Source: Hemicordylus capensis (lineage: Eukaryota > Chordata > Lepidosauria > Squamata > Cordylidae). Taken from it: a stretch of 64,000 nt of DNA. The notes below the pieces were generated by a model. The model made no database searches, had not been told where the DNA came from, and saw only the letters and a list, made by a program, of their open reading frames with translations. This document shows, piece by piece, positions 54,393 to 64,000 of this stretch (positions are counted from its first letter, which is position 1; the number at the start of each line of letters is the position of its first letter). The translations under genes and the position numbers were made by a program. The DNA is taken from contig NC_069659.1 of the NCBI RefSeq assembly GCF_027244095.1, positions 337,818,750-337,882,749 of the forward strand. Direction: 5' to 3'.

Positions 54393-55689
54393 TGCTAATG
54401 CATATATATTGTGGCTAGAGATGATGGATGTTGCAGTTCAACAGCAGCTAGAGAACTAAGCTTGCCTCCCCCCGTTCTCATGGGCGCAGCAGTTCTTAGA
54501 GCCCGACTCTCAGGATTTCAAACTAAATATTCAGAATTAAATTTTTAAAAGGAAAACATTGTCCCTGTGGAGGTAGAGAGGTGCTGTGCTGTGTGTTGTA
54601 CAAGTCTTGAGTGTATTCTTCTGTTTACTCTCCAATAACAATCAATTTATTCTCAGAAGAGGTGAGAAATAATCAATCTGGTTTCTTTAAAAACTGGAGG
54701 GCCAACATAAAGCGAGGACTCCTTCTTCAAACTGAATGATGGCCAGTGGTGTTGTAAAACCAGAGGGAGTTTTAAGAGATGAACTGCTTGCTTCATTTTC
54801 ACCTGCATTGAGTGGTAGGGGGGGAATTTCAGCTTGGCATCTTCACCCATCAAAGTCTTCTAGACGGTTTGTCAGTGACAGTGAAGGATAGGCGCTCCAG
54901 TGCGTTTTCAAGTGGGCTACATTGCCAGAGGTCTGAATCACCGACAGCCTTTCTAGCCTTGCTATCAGCTGGTTTAGGCTAGGTTCTCACATGACTGAAA
55001 AGGCATACAGAGCTTCAACTTGACTGATAGTCTTTGTGGGGAACAATGGCATGATGGGAAATTCACTCTTTGCGGCTCATTAAGCCCTCCAGCTCTTTGC
55101 TGAAATTGGCAGCAAGGAGGCCAGTTGTAGAGATGGGTCTTGCAGCAGAGAAATGGGACCAGCCAAGTTCACCTTGAGCAGAAGTACTTTGAGTTTACAG
55201 GGAAAGAAAGCTAGAAGTCAAACGACTTGATCACTGTAAGCAGTGGGCGGTGGGGCGGAGGGGAGACGGGCAGGGGTTGGAGGAGAGATTCCTGGTTGGA
55301 ACTACAACACTCTTGGAAAGAGAAAAGGGATTAAAGATGAAGACTTTCTCCCTGTCCTGTTTTCCCACAGAAAATCCCTTCCATCAAAGAAGAGATTTGC
55401 CTTAAACTAAAATTTCTGTACCATGGGCAGTGGGATTTTAGTGGGGAACTAGCACGTGGGAAAGAGTGAATATCTCCCTCCCTGCATGCTGCAGCCTCAA
55501 TCAGGCTGATTACCCGCAACTTCATCCTCATCCATTTATTTATGTACATGCTGGCCCCACCTCCACATCTGATGTCCGATGCAAGGGTCCAGCTAGCCAT
55601 GCCCCGTAGTTGTAGGTCATTGGAAAGTATGACCTTATTTTCGCAAAATCCAGCCAACCAACCAATTATTCAAAATATCTAATAGATAT

Positions 55690-56100
55690 CATGGCTGTTC
55701 TCTCACACAGCCAAGACTAGGATAAGGTTAGGCAACCCAGCCTGGTCTTGGCTGCTCATGAGAACCGTGGAGATCACGCCCGATCCTGGTGGCACTTTGA
55801 TGGCAAACCCTCCTGTGGAGCCAGCCTCTTAAATAAGGTTAAGGGCTCACTTAGCCCCATTTTTTTGTAATCGTGTGCAGTACTGGCTGCTTTTAGCCAG
55901 TGCTGCAGGGATCCCCACAACGTACCGCACAGTACGGCCCCAGTCCTCTGCGCTGCCTGGGACAACAGAGGATTGTCCGAGGGTGCTATGTGCATGCCCA
56001 GCAACAGAGGAGCAGTCATCTGAGGGAAAGTTAAGTTTCAGTAGCCTAAGCCTTCCCTGCCCCCGCCCCGGTAGCCCTTCTTACTCATTGTAAGAAACGG
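55690..56100. repeat. R2 repeat
   Basis: GGCTGTTCTCTCACACAGCC, GCTCATGAGAACCGTGGAGA, GCTTTTAGCCAGTGCTGCAG and CTTACTCATTGTAAGAAACG; same block order as 32325-32876. Confidence 0.55.
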
Positions 56101-56112
56101 CTCATTGTTTTT

Positions 56113-56330
56113 CAACGGAAAAGTTCTCAAAGTGGTCTACAAAGAAAAAAGAATCATAAGATGGCTCCCTGTTGCCAAAGGACTCGCAGACTAAAAAGAG
56201 AGACGCCAGCTACAGCTGCTGGAAGGGCACTGGGTTTGAATAGGGCCCGTTGTTCTCCCCCTGCTAAATATAAAGAAAATCTACACTTGGAAAGGTGTTT
56301 CTTTGCCCAGTCAGTAGAAGGCTGCGAGGC
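56113..56330. repeat. R1 repeat
   Basis: AAAGTTCTCAAAGTGGTCTA, CCAAAGGACTCGCAGACTAA and CTCCCCCTGCTAAATATAAA match the other R1 copies. Confidence 0.58.
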
Positions 56331-56715
56331 TAGGGGTTTTATTTAATGAAAAAAGGCGCTTTCGCTTGGAAGCATGTGTCTTTAGCATGTGTTCCTGCAA
56401 ATGTGTTCTGACCCTGAGAATCTCAAGAAAGAAGTCTGTAGGTTATAATTTCTCAAGGGGGAAAAGGCCAGGACTGTTGCCTGAGAGCAGTTCCTAATCC
56501 CTGCTCAGTCAAAGTTTACCAGCAGAACTTGGACCAGGCAGTATCTAAGCTACTCTACAAGGTGGTTGTAACGATAATAAAGGACATTAGATATGCTGCC
56601 TTTAACTCTTTGGAGGAAGAGCACATTCCTTGTACACTCTTTCTTTCCCTGCAGTAACTCCTGAAGAGGAGTATTGTCTAAAATGGATACAGAGTTATCC
56701 TACACCATCCTACAG

Positions 56716-56911
56716 ATGGGACCCTAGCCTAATGGTAGAGCATCTGCTTTGCATGCAGAAGGGTCCCAAATTCAGTACCTGGCATCTTCAGGTAGGACTG
56801 GAAAAGACTTCTAAACCTGAAATCTTGGAGAGCTGTTGTCAGTCACAGTAGACAATACTGAGCTAGATGGACTAATGGTCTGACTAAGTATAGGGCAGTT
56901 TCCTATGGTCC
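56716..56911 (+). mobile_element. tRNA-headed SINE with CR1-like tail
   Basis: CTAGCCTAATGGTAGAGCAT and CTGCTTTGCATGCAGAAGGG (box A and anticodon arm), AAATTCAGTACCTGGCATC (box B), end GCAGTTTCCTATGGTCC. Good tRNA-Ala(TGC)-like head. Confidence 0.82.
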
Positions 56912-57429
56912 ATCACGAGAGCTCTGCTTGCTGAAGGTTAGGACCATCTTACTCCATTCCTTGCAGCATCAAGTGGATTTACATATTTTCGGTTAGGACT
57001 CCATCTCCAACTGATTCTCATTCCATCACCTTAGAGAGTGATTGTGAATCTATCAGAATTAACAACCCTTGAAAAACAGTATTCATGCTAAGCAGCAAAT
57101 CCAAGCAAGACTTATATGGTAATTTTAGTGGTTCTGATTGTTTTGATTTAAAAAAAAATCAAAACGTTATGCTTAAAACAGATTTATTACATTTTTGTCC
57201 ACCTATAATATTCTGTGGTCATTAAATCCTGAGACTTTAATGCTCTGAACATATTCACACTCGTATACACTGTCATTGTTACTAAACCAATAACCTTTAC
57301 ATTTTCCCTTCAATATTCCCTGCCCACTTAATCAAGGTTCTTCTATTCTTTGAGTTGTATGAAGTTTCTAACCAGAATCTAGTGAGTCTTTTAAAATTGA
57401 TGGAATCAGTAAGCAATCAGAAGTATTGG

Positions 57430-58838
57430 CAAGAGATCCTACAGTTTATGTGGAAGTTATTGGATGCAATGGGAGTTGGTAACAATTTTATCAGGGCCAT
57501 CAAAACAATATATTCAGAGAAATATGCCAAAATTATTATAAATGGGGAAGTATCAAATAACTGTAAAATACAAAAAGGAACTAGACAAGGTTGTCCACTT
57601 TCCCCATTACTTTTTATGTTAGTTCTGGAAGTGCTTTGTAAAAACCTTTAGAGAAGATGACCAAATACAAGGACCAAAAGTAGGGAAACAGGAGTATAAA
57701 CTCAGAGGCTTGGCAGACAATGTGGTGTTTTTTTCTAGAAAATCCATTAGGAAAGGTTGGAAGGCTCTTGGGGAAAAAATGAAACAATTTGGCCAACTGG
57801 CCGGGTTTTATATTAATAAGAGTAAAAGGAAGGTGTTGACAAAAAGTATGGACCAGAAATCAAATAATAGACTTTATGAGATAAGTGAATTGAAAGTGGA
57901 GAAGAAAATAATAATATTTGGGCATCTGGCTGACAAATAAAAACTCTTGGTTGTTTTCAAATAATTATATTAAAATATGGAATACAGTAAGAATTGATTT
58001 GCAAAAATTGACTAGAATGGACTTATCTTTAATGGGAAGAATTTCAGTTGTGAAGATGAATGTTTTACCTAAAATGTTTCTTTTTCAGACTATTCCTATA
58101 ATTAATATGCTAACCTGTTTCAAGCAATGGCAAAAGGATATAACTAAATTTGTTTGGCATGGGAAAAGACCAAGAATTAAATTTAAAAATTTAACAGATG
58201 CTAAAGAAAGAGGTGGTCTTACCCTGCCTGATTTAAGGCTGTATTTTGATGCTGTTTGTTTGATGTGGTTGAAGGAATGGATAACATTAAGAAATCCCAG
58301 AATACTTGATCTGGAAGGATTTGATAGAAGGTTTGGCTGGCACTCATATGTGTGGTATGATAAAAGCAAAGTGCATAACGACTTTCTTAATCACTATGTA
58401 AGAAGGGAATATGGGTAAAATATAAAAAATGGTTGGAGGGTAAAACTCCACTATGGGTATACCCGATTGAGGCTTTAGCACGTAAAGAGATAAATATGCA
58501 ATCTGAATGGGGTACTTATAGGGATCTGTTATGTTTTCAAGAGAAGGGTTGTAAATTAAAAAATTTAAATGAAGTACAAAATTTGGTTAGTAATTGGTTT
58601 CAGTATCATCAGCTAAATGAAATTTATAAAAAGGATCTTAAGGTTGGGTTTCTGGATCAAATGTTGAGAATTGAGAAGGAGCTGGTGAAAATGATGAAAG
58701 ATTAGTCTCTAAGATGTATAAGTTGTTGCTTTTGGAGGAGACAAGAGATGAAGTGGTTAAAATGACTATGATAAAATGGGGTCAAGATGTGGGTCATAAT
58801 ATAGATATGGGTGCTTGGGAAAAATTATGGAAATAATT
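57430..58838 (+). mobile_element. L1 LINE ORF2 fragment (RT to C-terminus)
   Basis: The frames in order give MWKLLDAMGVGNNFIRAIKT, KGTRQGCPLSPLLFMLVLEV (RT), LADNVVFFS where an active enzyme has FADD, GFYINKSKRKVL, then MGRISVVKMNVLPKMFLFQT and KFVWHGKRPRIKFKN, ERGGLTLPDLRLYFDAVCLM and GFDRRFGWHSYVWYDKSKVH (C-terminal region). At least three frameshifts. Both the 5' part and the 3' UTR/poly(A) are missing. The catalytic Asp pair is damaged (LADN). Confidence 0.9.
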
Positions 58839-58869
58839 CCGCCCTTAAAGCTAGACATCTCCCCAGTGC

Positions 58870-59936
58870 CAGACCGCACTGCCATGGTTCTGTGCACATC
58901 GCTACATGAAAACACTTGGAGAGATCAACAGGAGGTTTGATGCTGGGTGTTATCAATATGCTGATGACACCCAGATTTACTTCTCCATGCTGACCCCATC
59001 AGGAAATTGCATATCTTCCCTAAATGCCTGCCTGGAGGCAGTAATGGGCTGGATGAGGGATAACAAACTGGTTAAATCCAAATAAGCTGGAGGTACTGAC
59101 TGTGGGGGGCCGGGACCTGAGAGATGGTAGATCTACCTGCTCTGGATGGGGTTATACTTCCCCTGAAAGATCAAGTACATAGCTTGAAAGTGCTCCTGGA
59201 CCCAAAGCTCTCCCTGGTTTATCAGGTTGAGGCAGTGGCCAGGAGTGCTTTTTTCCAGCTTCGGTTGATATGTCAGCTATGTCCATTTCTAGAGGTGAAT
59301 GGCCTTAAAACAGTAGTACATATGCTGGTAACCTCCAGGCCTGACTAATTGCTGTAATGCGCTCTATGTGGGGCTGCCTTTGTACATAGTCCAGAAACTA
59401 CAATTGGTACAGAATGCAGCAGCCAGATTGGTCTCTGGAACAACACGAAGGGACCACGTAACACTGGTTCTAAAAGAACTGCACTGACCGCCAATATGTT
59501 TCCAGGGGAAATACAAAATACTGGTTATTACCTATAAAACCCTTAATGGCTTGGGTCCAGGCTATTTGAGAGAGTGCCTCCTTTGTCATAATCCCGTCTG
59601 TTAAAATCTTATGGAGAGGTCCAGTTAGGGTTGCCACCGGCTCGTTTGGTGGTGACCTAGGACCGGGCTTTCTCTGTGGCTGCCTTAGGGCTTTGGAATA
59701 TGCTCCCTGCTGAAATAAGAGCATCTCCTTCTCTGTTTGTTTTCAGGAAGCGCCTCAAGTCCCTCCTGTTCTCTCAGGCTTTTAATTAGAATTAATTTTA
59801 ATAATTTTTAAAAACTTGTTTTAATAATTATTTTATTCTATTGTTTTTATTGTCATGTATTTTAATTTGTGGCTTTTAAATATTTTAAATTTTGTACACC
59901 GCTTAGAGATGTACATATCTGGCAGTATAAAAATAT
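58870..59936 (+). mobile_element. L2-clade LINE, RT end to 3' terminus
   Basis: 58900 onward reads YMKTLGEINRRFDAGCYQYA then DDTQIYFSML (RT catalytic block), ACLEAVMGWMRDNKL, then KVLLDPKLSLVYQVEAVARS, and the C-terminal part ending near 59790. The 3' UTR closes with ACACCGCTTAGAGATGTACA and GGCAGTATAAAAATATGATA. It joins the L1 with no tail between. Confidence 0.87.

Positions 59937-59987
<51 letters not shown>
59937..59987 (+). repeat. (GATA)n microsatellite, tail of the L2
   Basis: About 12 GATA units grown from the LINE terminus ATGATAGATA. Confidence 0.97.
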
Positions 59988-60107
59988 CCCAAAATGGCTG
60001 AGAGAACACTTTGCTCCATATGTCCCTGTGCAGAAGAAGAGAGGCAATCTTCCTTCCTAGCCATGCCCCACACCACTCTCAACACTTGCAAAGGTTGGTA
60101 TTGAAAG

Positions 60108-60292
60108 GGGGATTTATTTTAATAATTTGTTTTAATAATTTAATTCTATTGTTTTATTGTCATGTATTTTTATTTGTGACTTTAAAATATTTTAAATTTT
60201 GTACATTGTCTATATATAGATATATAGATATCAGGTGGTACAAAAATATGATGAATGAATGAATGAATGAATGAATGAATGAATGAATGAAT
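60108..60292 (+). mobile_element. Second L2 3' end with (GAAT)n tail
   Basis: GTTTTAATAATTTAATTCTA, TTTTGTACATTGTC and AGGTGGTACAAAAATATGAT repeat the 59800-59936 sequence; the tail is GAAT units at 60252-60292. Confidence 0.8.
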
Positions 60293-61348
60293 TACTAGGA
60301 TCGGAAGTGTGTGGATACTGACAGATGAAATCCATGAAAGGGGGGGCGGGACTGCAGATTTCCAGTCAGCAAGTATTGAAGCTTTAGTGTCCTGCAGTGG
60401 CATCGCTCCTTTCCACGATGAAGGAGAAGCAGAATAAATGATGCAAATAATGCAAATATACAAAAGTTCCCTAGAACCCACCTTTTCTCCACATGACTGA
60501 ATACACACAGCCTTCCATAAAGAGTGTGAAGGCATAATGTACAGAACTGATCTCCCCAAGCATACTTTCATGTGGTTTGCTTTTGTTCCTGGGCCTCCTG
60601 AGGGTAAAGGCACATCTCCTGGATGCAGAGAACATTGGGGAAACCAAGTCCACTTGTAGGACTTTTTTGATATTTTTTTTAAAAATTCAAAAAATATTTA
60701 AAAATAAGCAATTTGTCCAATCCATTTCAATTTCAATATTCAGAGCCTTCCCACACTGTCTTATATCTGTGCCCGATATCAAAGCCCTATAGGAAGCCAT
60801 TCCATAAATATACAAGGGGGTGGGGAATTATGAACAAAGGGAAATCCCATATCTTTTGTTGCTGGCTCTGAGAAGGAGGAGGAAGGCACAAGCTTTCTGT
60901 ACAGCCCAGGGCTGTAGGGCAGGGAGGACAGAGGGTGTGCCCAGCGCTCTGGTGGGCAGCACTGGCCACTCTGCCTCCTGGCTGGAGAGAGCTTCAGGAA
61001 ACTGGGAGACCTTCAGAGAGGCCTGCTCCAGCAGAGAAGCCTTTGGAACCCCCACCCACCCACCTAACAGCTGAGAGTCCATCCTGGGAAGAGAGCTGTA
61101 GCAGCTCTTGTGCAGGGAGCCTTTGGATAGCAGGCTAGCCTGCGCATGGTTCCTGCAGGCTGCAGTTCTACGGATTGGTCAAGCTGGGAGAGGGGAGAAA
61201 GGTCACTTTTTTTGCAGGGCATGCTGCTCTCCTGCAGGGCCTGGGGTGGTCGCCCTGGTCGCCCCACCCTAAGGACATGCCTGACTGCAAGATTTTCTTG
61301 GTTTTTCTTCAGTGGCTGGTCTTCTAGAAGACCTTCCTATATATAGCA

Positions 61349-61474
61349 TAGGGGTTCCCAGTACTGTGTTCCCAGATGTGGTGGGACTAAAAAACTCCCA
61401 TCAGGCCATTGTGGCTGGGGATGAAGGGAGTTGAAATCCAGCAACATCTGGGACCTCAAGGTGGAGAACCACAG
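61349..61474. mobile_element. Palindromic hAT-type MITE
   Basis: TAGGGGTTCCCAGTACTGTG to AAGGTGGAGAACCACAG; flanks ATATAGCA / TTATAGCA (7/8). Confidence 0.8.
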
Positions 61475-62037
61475 TTATAGCAAAAGCCTTCCACAAGGCA
61501 CACATCTGAGGAGGTGCCGTGAAAATGCATTCCACTGCTGTGTCCATGAGAAAGGAGTCTAAGGTTTAATGCTGAGTAGAGAGCAGGGCCTTAGCAAAGA
61601 GGGTATCACATGCAAACTGCAAATCTCATATCCCCACAAAAGCCCAGATTTCTGCTCTCTGTTATTATCTAATATGACCAGCCAGTAGTTTTCACTTCCT
61701 TCTTCCTGCCTATACTTCTTGTTGAAGTCTCTTCCTGTTACACAATAAAGTAGTCTTCGCCCATAATGGCTGCCTTCTTCTGAGCTCACGTTACATCCAA
61801 ACAGCCACATTATCTAAAAGTTCACACAGCCAATCCTCTTAATCAGAAATTTCAGGATCAAGGGTGTACTGGACCACATAAACCATCAATTCAGGACCAA
61901 AAAAAGGGTGTGGGGCGGCTGGGGGACCAGTAATACAAGTAAAATATAATGCAGAGGTTGCTCAAACTGCATGGATTTAGATTTTTAAGTCATGTGTTCA
62001 CAAAGACTGCACATTGAGAAATCAGCCATTTTTATTA

Positions 62038-62107
62038 GCCTGAGCCATTTTTGGAAGGGCGGTATGTAAATCGATCAATCAATCACATAAATAAATAAAT
62101 AAATAAA
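62038..62107 (+). repeat. L2-type 3' tail
   Basis: CCTGAGCCATTTTTGGAAGG then GCGGTATGTAAATCGATCAA and (AAAT)n. Confidence 0.7.
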
Positions 62108-62149
62108 ATTGGAGGCCTGATGTGATAGACAATTCCAGTTGAGATACTC

Positions 62150-62615
62150 CATACTCATGGAGAACAAGTCTATCAATCGCTACTAGTCTGAGGGCTATAG
62201 GCCACCTCCAGCCTAAGAGGCAAGATACCGCTAAATACCAATTGTAGGGGAGCAACAGCAGAAGAGGGGACACTAGGGATGTGCAGAACTGGTTCTATAG
62301 TGAACTGGACTGCCATGAACTCGGCCAGTTTGAGAGGTTCTGTCGCGATCTGCTCCAAAAATTTCAAGCTGGTTCATTGTACCAACCGGACCAGCTGATC
62401 AGTTCGACTGAACTGGTTCAAATACCCGCATTTCGGTCCAGATTCTGTTCCAATTTGGACTGAACTGCTCCAACCAGTTTGTGCACAGCCCTAGAGGGCA
62501 CGCCCTCAGCTCTTGCCTGTGGGCTTCTCAGAGGCATCTGGTAGACCACTGTGTGAAACAGGATGTTGGACTGGATAGGCCTTGGGCCTGATCCAGCAGG
62601 GCTATTCTTATGTTC
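62150..62615 (+). mobile_element. CR1 LINE 3' end, split by a hAT-like element
   Basis: TCATGGAGAACAAGTCTATC and CCACCTCCAGCCTAAGAGGC, then after the insert GAGGGCACGCCCTCAGCTCT to CTGATCCAGCAGGGCTATTC and TTATGTTC. Same family as 38361. Confidence 0.85.
62274..62493. mobile_element. hAT-like element with TAGGG ends inside CR1
   Basis: TAGGGATGTGCAGAACTGGT at the left; the right end complemented is TAGGGCTGTGCACAAACTGG. Flanks GGGGACAC / GAGGGCAC (6/8); the CR1 family reads GAGGGCAC here. Confidence 0.85.
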
Positions 62616-62845
62616 ACAAAATTACATTAAATTATAACATAATGTTAGTGCAGTTGAACAATGTTGTGTTCCACACTAAGGCTGTGGTGGCAATGCAGCG
62701 GGGGGGATGATCTCCCCTTGCTTCTGCAGCTGCCTGGGCCACCCAAAAATATGTTCCTGAGCCACAATAAATCTTTTAATCTTTAACAGTCTCTTATGTG
62801 AAGCAAAGTGGTGCAGCAGAAGTATGCTGGTCCCATAACCTAGAG

Positions 62846-62982
62846 CAGGGATGCTCAACTTCGGCCCTCCTGCAGATGTTGGCCTACAATTCCCATCACC
62901 CCTAGCTATTGGCCACTGTGGCTGGGGATTATGGGAGTTGTAGTTAAAAAAACAACTGGGGGGCATAAGTTGAGCAGGCCTG
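62846..62982. mobile_element. Palindromic hAT-type MITE
   Basis: CAGGGATGCTCAACTTCGGC to TAAGTTGAGCAGGCCTG; flanks ACCTAGAG / ACCTAGCG (7/8). Confidence 0.88.
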
Positions 62983-63059
62983 ACCTAGCGGTTGATGGAC
63001 TGAAACTATTCTCTGCCAATTTATTATTTCAAGTCCCAGAACATGATCTAAGGGCACAT

Positions 63060-63335
63060 GATACATCTACTTTGCAGAAACTGAGCAGGTCTTGGAGTGG
63101 TCAGTACCTGGATGAGAGACCCATGTATGCCACCTTTGGGAATGGGCCATAGCTCAGTGATAGAGCATCTGCTTTGTATGCAGAAGGTTCCAGGTTCACT
63201 CCCTGGCATCTTCAGGTAGGGCTGGGAAAGACTCTTGCCTGAAACCTTGGACAGCCTCTGCTGGGCAGTGTAGACAAAAGTGAGCTAGATGGACCAATGG
63301 TCTGACTCAGTATAAGGCAATTTCCTATAATCCGA
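63060..63335 (+). mobile_element. 5S-tRNA SINE with the more 5S-like head
   Basis: CAGAAACTGAGCAGGTCTTG and GGTCAGTACCTGGATGAGAG resemble true 5S rRNA more than the other SINE heads do. Then GGGCCATAGCTCAGTGATAG, TTCCAGGTTCACTCCCTGGC, and the CR1-like end GGACCAATGGTCTGACTCAG. Confidence 0.8.
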
Positions 63336-63849
63336 ACAAGAGTCTTCCTTGGTTTTGCTGTAACAAAGTAACAGGCTAACCCTCTGGCAGATGTTAACAA
63401 AAACAAATACTTTTATTGAAATACAAAAAGGGAATGATGACATGGGGGGAAATGGACCAATTTGCCAAACACAAGCAATGTGACCCCACAAGTTCAAGAA
63501 AGTTTGCCCAAAAGCGTAAGTGCACAGCTAAAGGTCCATCTCTTCAGGTTTTCCTCACAGTTCTTTAGGTGCAATTGATTCCAGTTGTCCTACATACCTG
63601 CTTCTGGGGTGACCCAAATTAAGACGGTTGCTCTTGGTAGCATTCACTTCTTCTGGCATGTGTACTTCATACATCAATGTACATTTCAATGTATCATCAG
63701 TATAGTTTCCCTGCAATATTGGAGTGGCATCAGGTTTTGCAACCTTGTGCATGCTTAGCTATTGGTGTGCCTCATCCTTGCCACTTCCACCTGCTGGAAG
63801 GGTGAGATTCCACATGCATGTTCATCACAGCATCAAATAATGGCCTGTA

Positions 63850-64000
63850 CTGTATTTACCCAAATAGAAGATGACCCTGAATTTAAGGTGACCCCCCCAC
63901 TTTAAAAATATGGGTTAAAAATAGGGTTAGACTATTTACCCAAATGGAAGAGGACCCTAAATTTAAGGCAACCTGCCCCCCGCCATTTCTAACATCAAAG
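63850..64000. repeat. Unclassified dispersed repeat, internally duplicated
   Basis: TATTTACCCAAATAGAAGAT and GACCCTGAATTTAAGG recur about 84 bp later as TATTTACCCAAATGGAAGAG and GACCCTAAATTTAAGG. Runs off the window end. Confidence 0.5.

Larger units (their letters stand above)
45358..64000. other. Intergenic region downstream of FNDC3B
   Basis: No host exon found. In mammals GHSR and TNFSF10 follow FNDC3B; neither is recognisable here. Only the repeats listed below were identified. 45358-45600, 45842-46790, 47401-47944, 49851-50299, 51026-51417, 52575-53171, 53459-53679, 54393-55689 (with a CTGATGTCCGATGCAAGGG block near 55570), 56331-56715, 56912-57429, 60293-61348, 61475-62037, 62616-62845 and 63336-63849 hold nothing I can assign. 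Confidence 0.7.

Noticed and set aside
56720-56790. tRNA-Ala-like gene
   Set aside because: Box A and B are good, but it is the head of a SINE with a CR1-like tail and the acceptor stem does not pair.
63400-63840. Possible second LTR (TTTTATTGAAATACAAAAAG stretch)
   Set aside because: No TG/CA ends or target duplication could be found; left unassigned.

Overview
The window is vertebrate nuclear DNA, almost certainly from a squamate reptile (a lizard-like genome). It has split exons with GT-AG junctions and several CR1, L2 and L1 LINE copies. It also has many short SINEs with 5S-rRNA-like and tRNA-like parts, tRNA SINEs with a Bov-B/RTE-like end, and dozens of small hAT and Tc1/mariner elements. 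The species cannot be told from the sequence.

One host gene is visible: the 3' end of FNDC3B on the + strand. Three coding exons (6890-7056, 9567-9694, 40289-40600) encode the last two fibronectin type III domains and the C-terminal membrane anchor. They are followed by a roughly 4.75 kb 3' UTR ending at a poly(A) signal at 45335-45340. Positions 1-6889 are intron, 7057-9566 is a short intron, and 9695-40288 is a 30.6 kb intron. From about 45.36 kb to the end I recognise no host gene; the DNA is intergenic and repeat-rich.

The rest is a dense record of transposition. LINEs: an L2 with most of its reverse transcriptase readable (4438-6458, - strand); L2 3' ends at 12.8, 24.9, 58.9 and 60.1 kb; an L1 ORF2 fragment (57430-58838) butted against an L2; a CR1 endonuclease-region copy (47945-49850); and CR1 3' ends at 7.1, 14.9, 38.4 and 62.2 kb. 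SINEs: a composite family made of a 5S rRNA-like head, a tRNA-like body and a CR1-like 3' end; its tRNA-headed relatives; a MIR/CORE-like family; and a tRNA SINE with an RTE/Bov-B-like tail. DNA elements: 15 copies of a palindromic ~135-bp hAT-type MITE, nine longer non-autonomous elements with 8-bp target duplications, a Tc1 deletion derivative that keeps the transposase tail, and a Tc2/Kanga-like element. There is one solo LTR fossil.

Many insertions are nested with intact target duplications, so their order can be read directly. The most interesting points are the composite 5S-tRNA-CR1 SINE with a separate near-full-length 5S copy beside one member; two MITEs in tandem sharing one 8-bp target; ZNF143-like motifs in both arms of that MITE; and two DNA elements, one a long hairpin, inside the FNDC3B 3' UTR.
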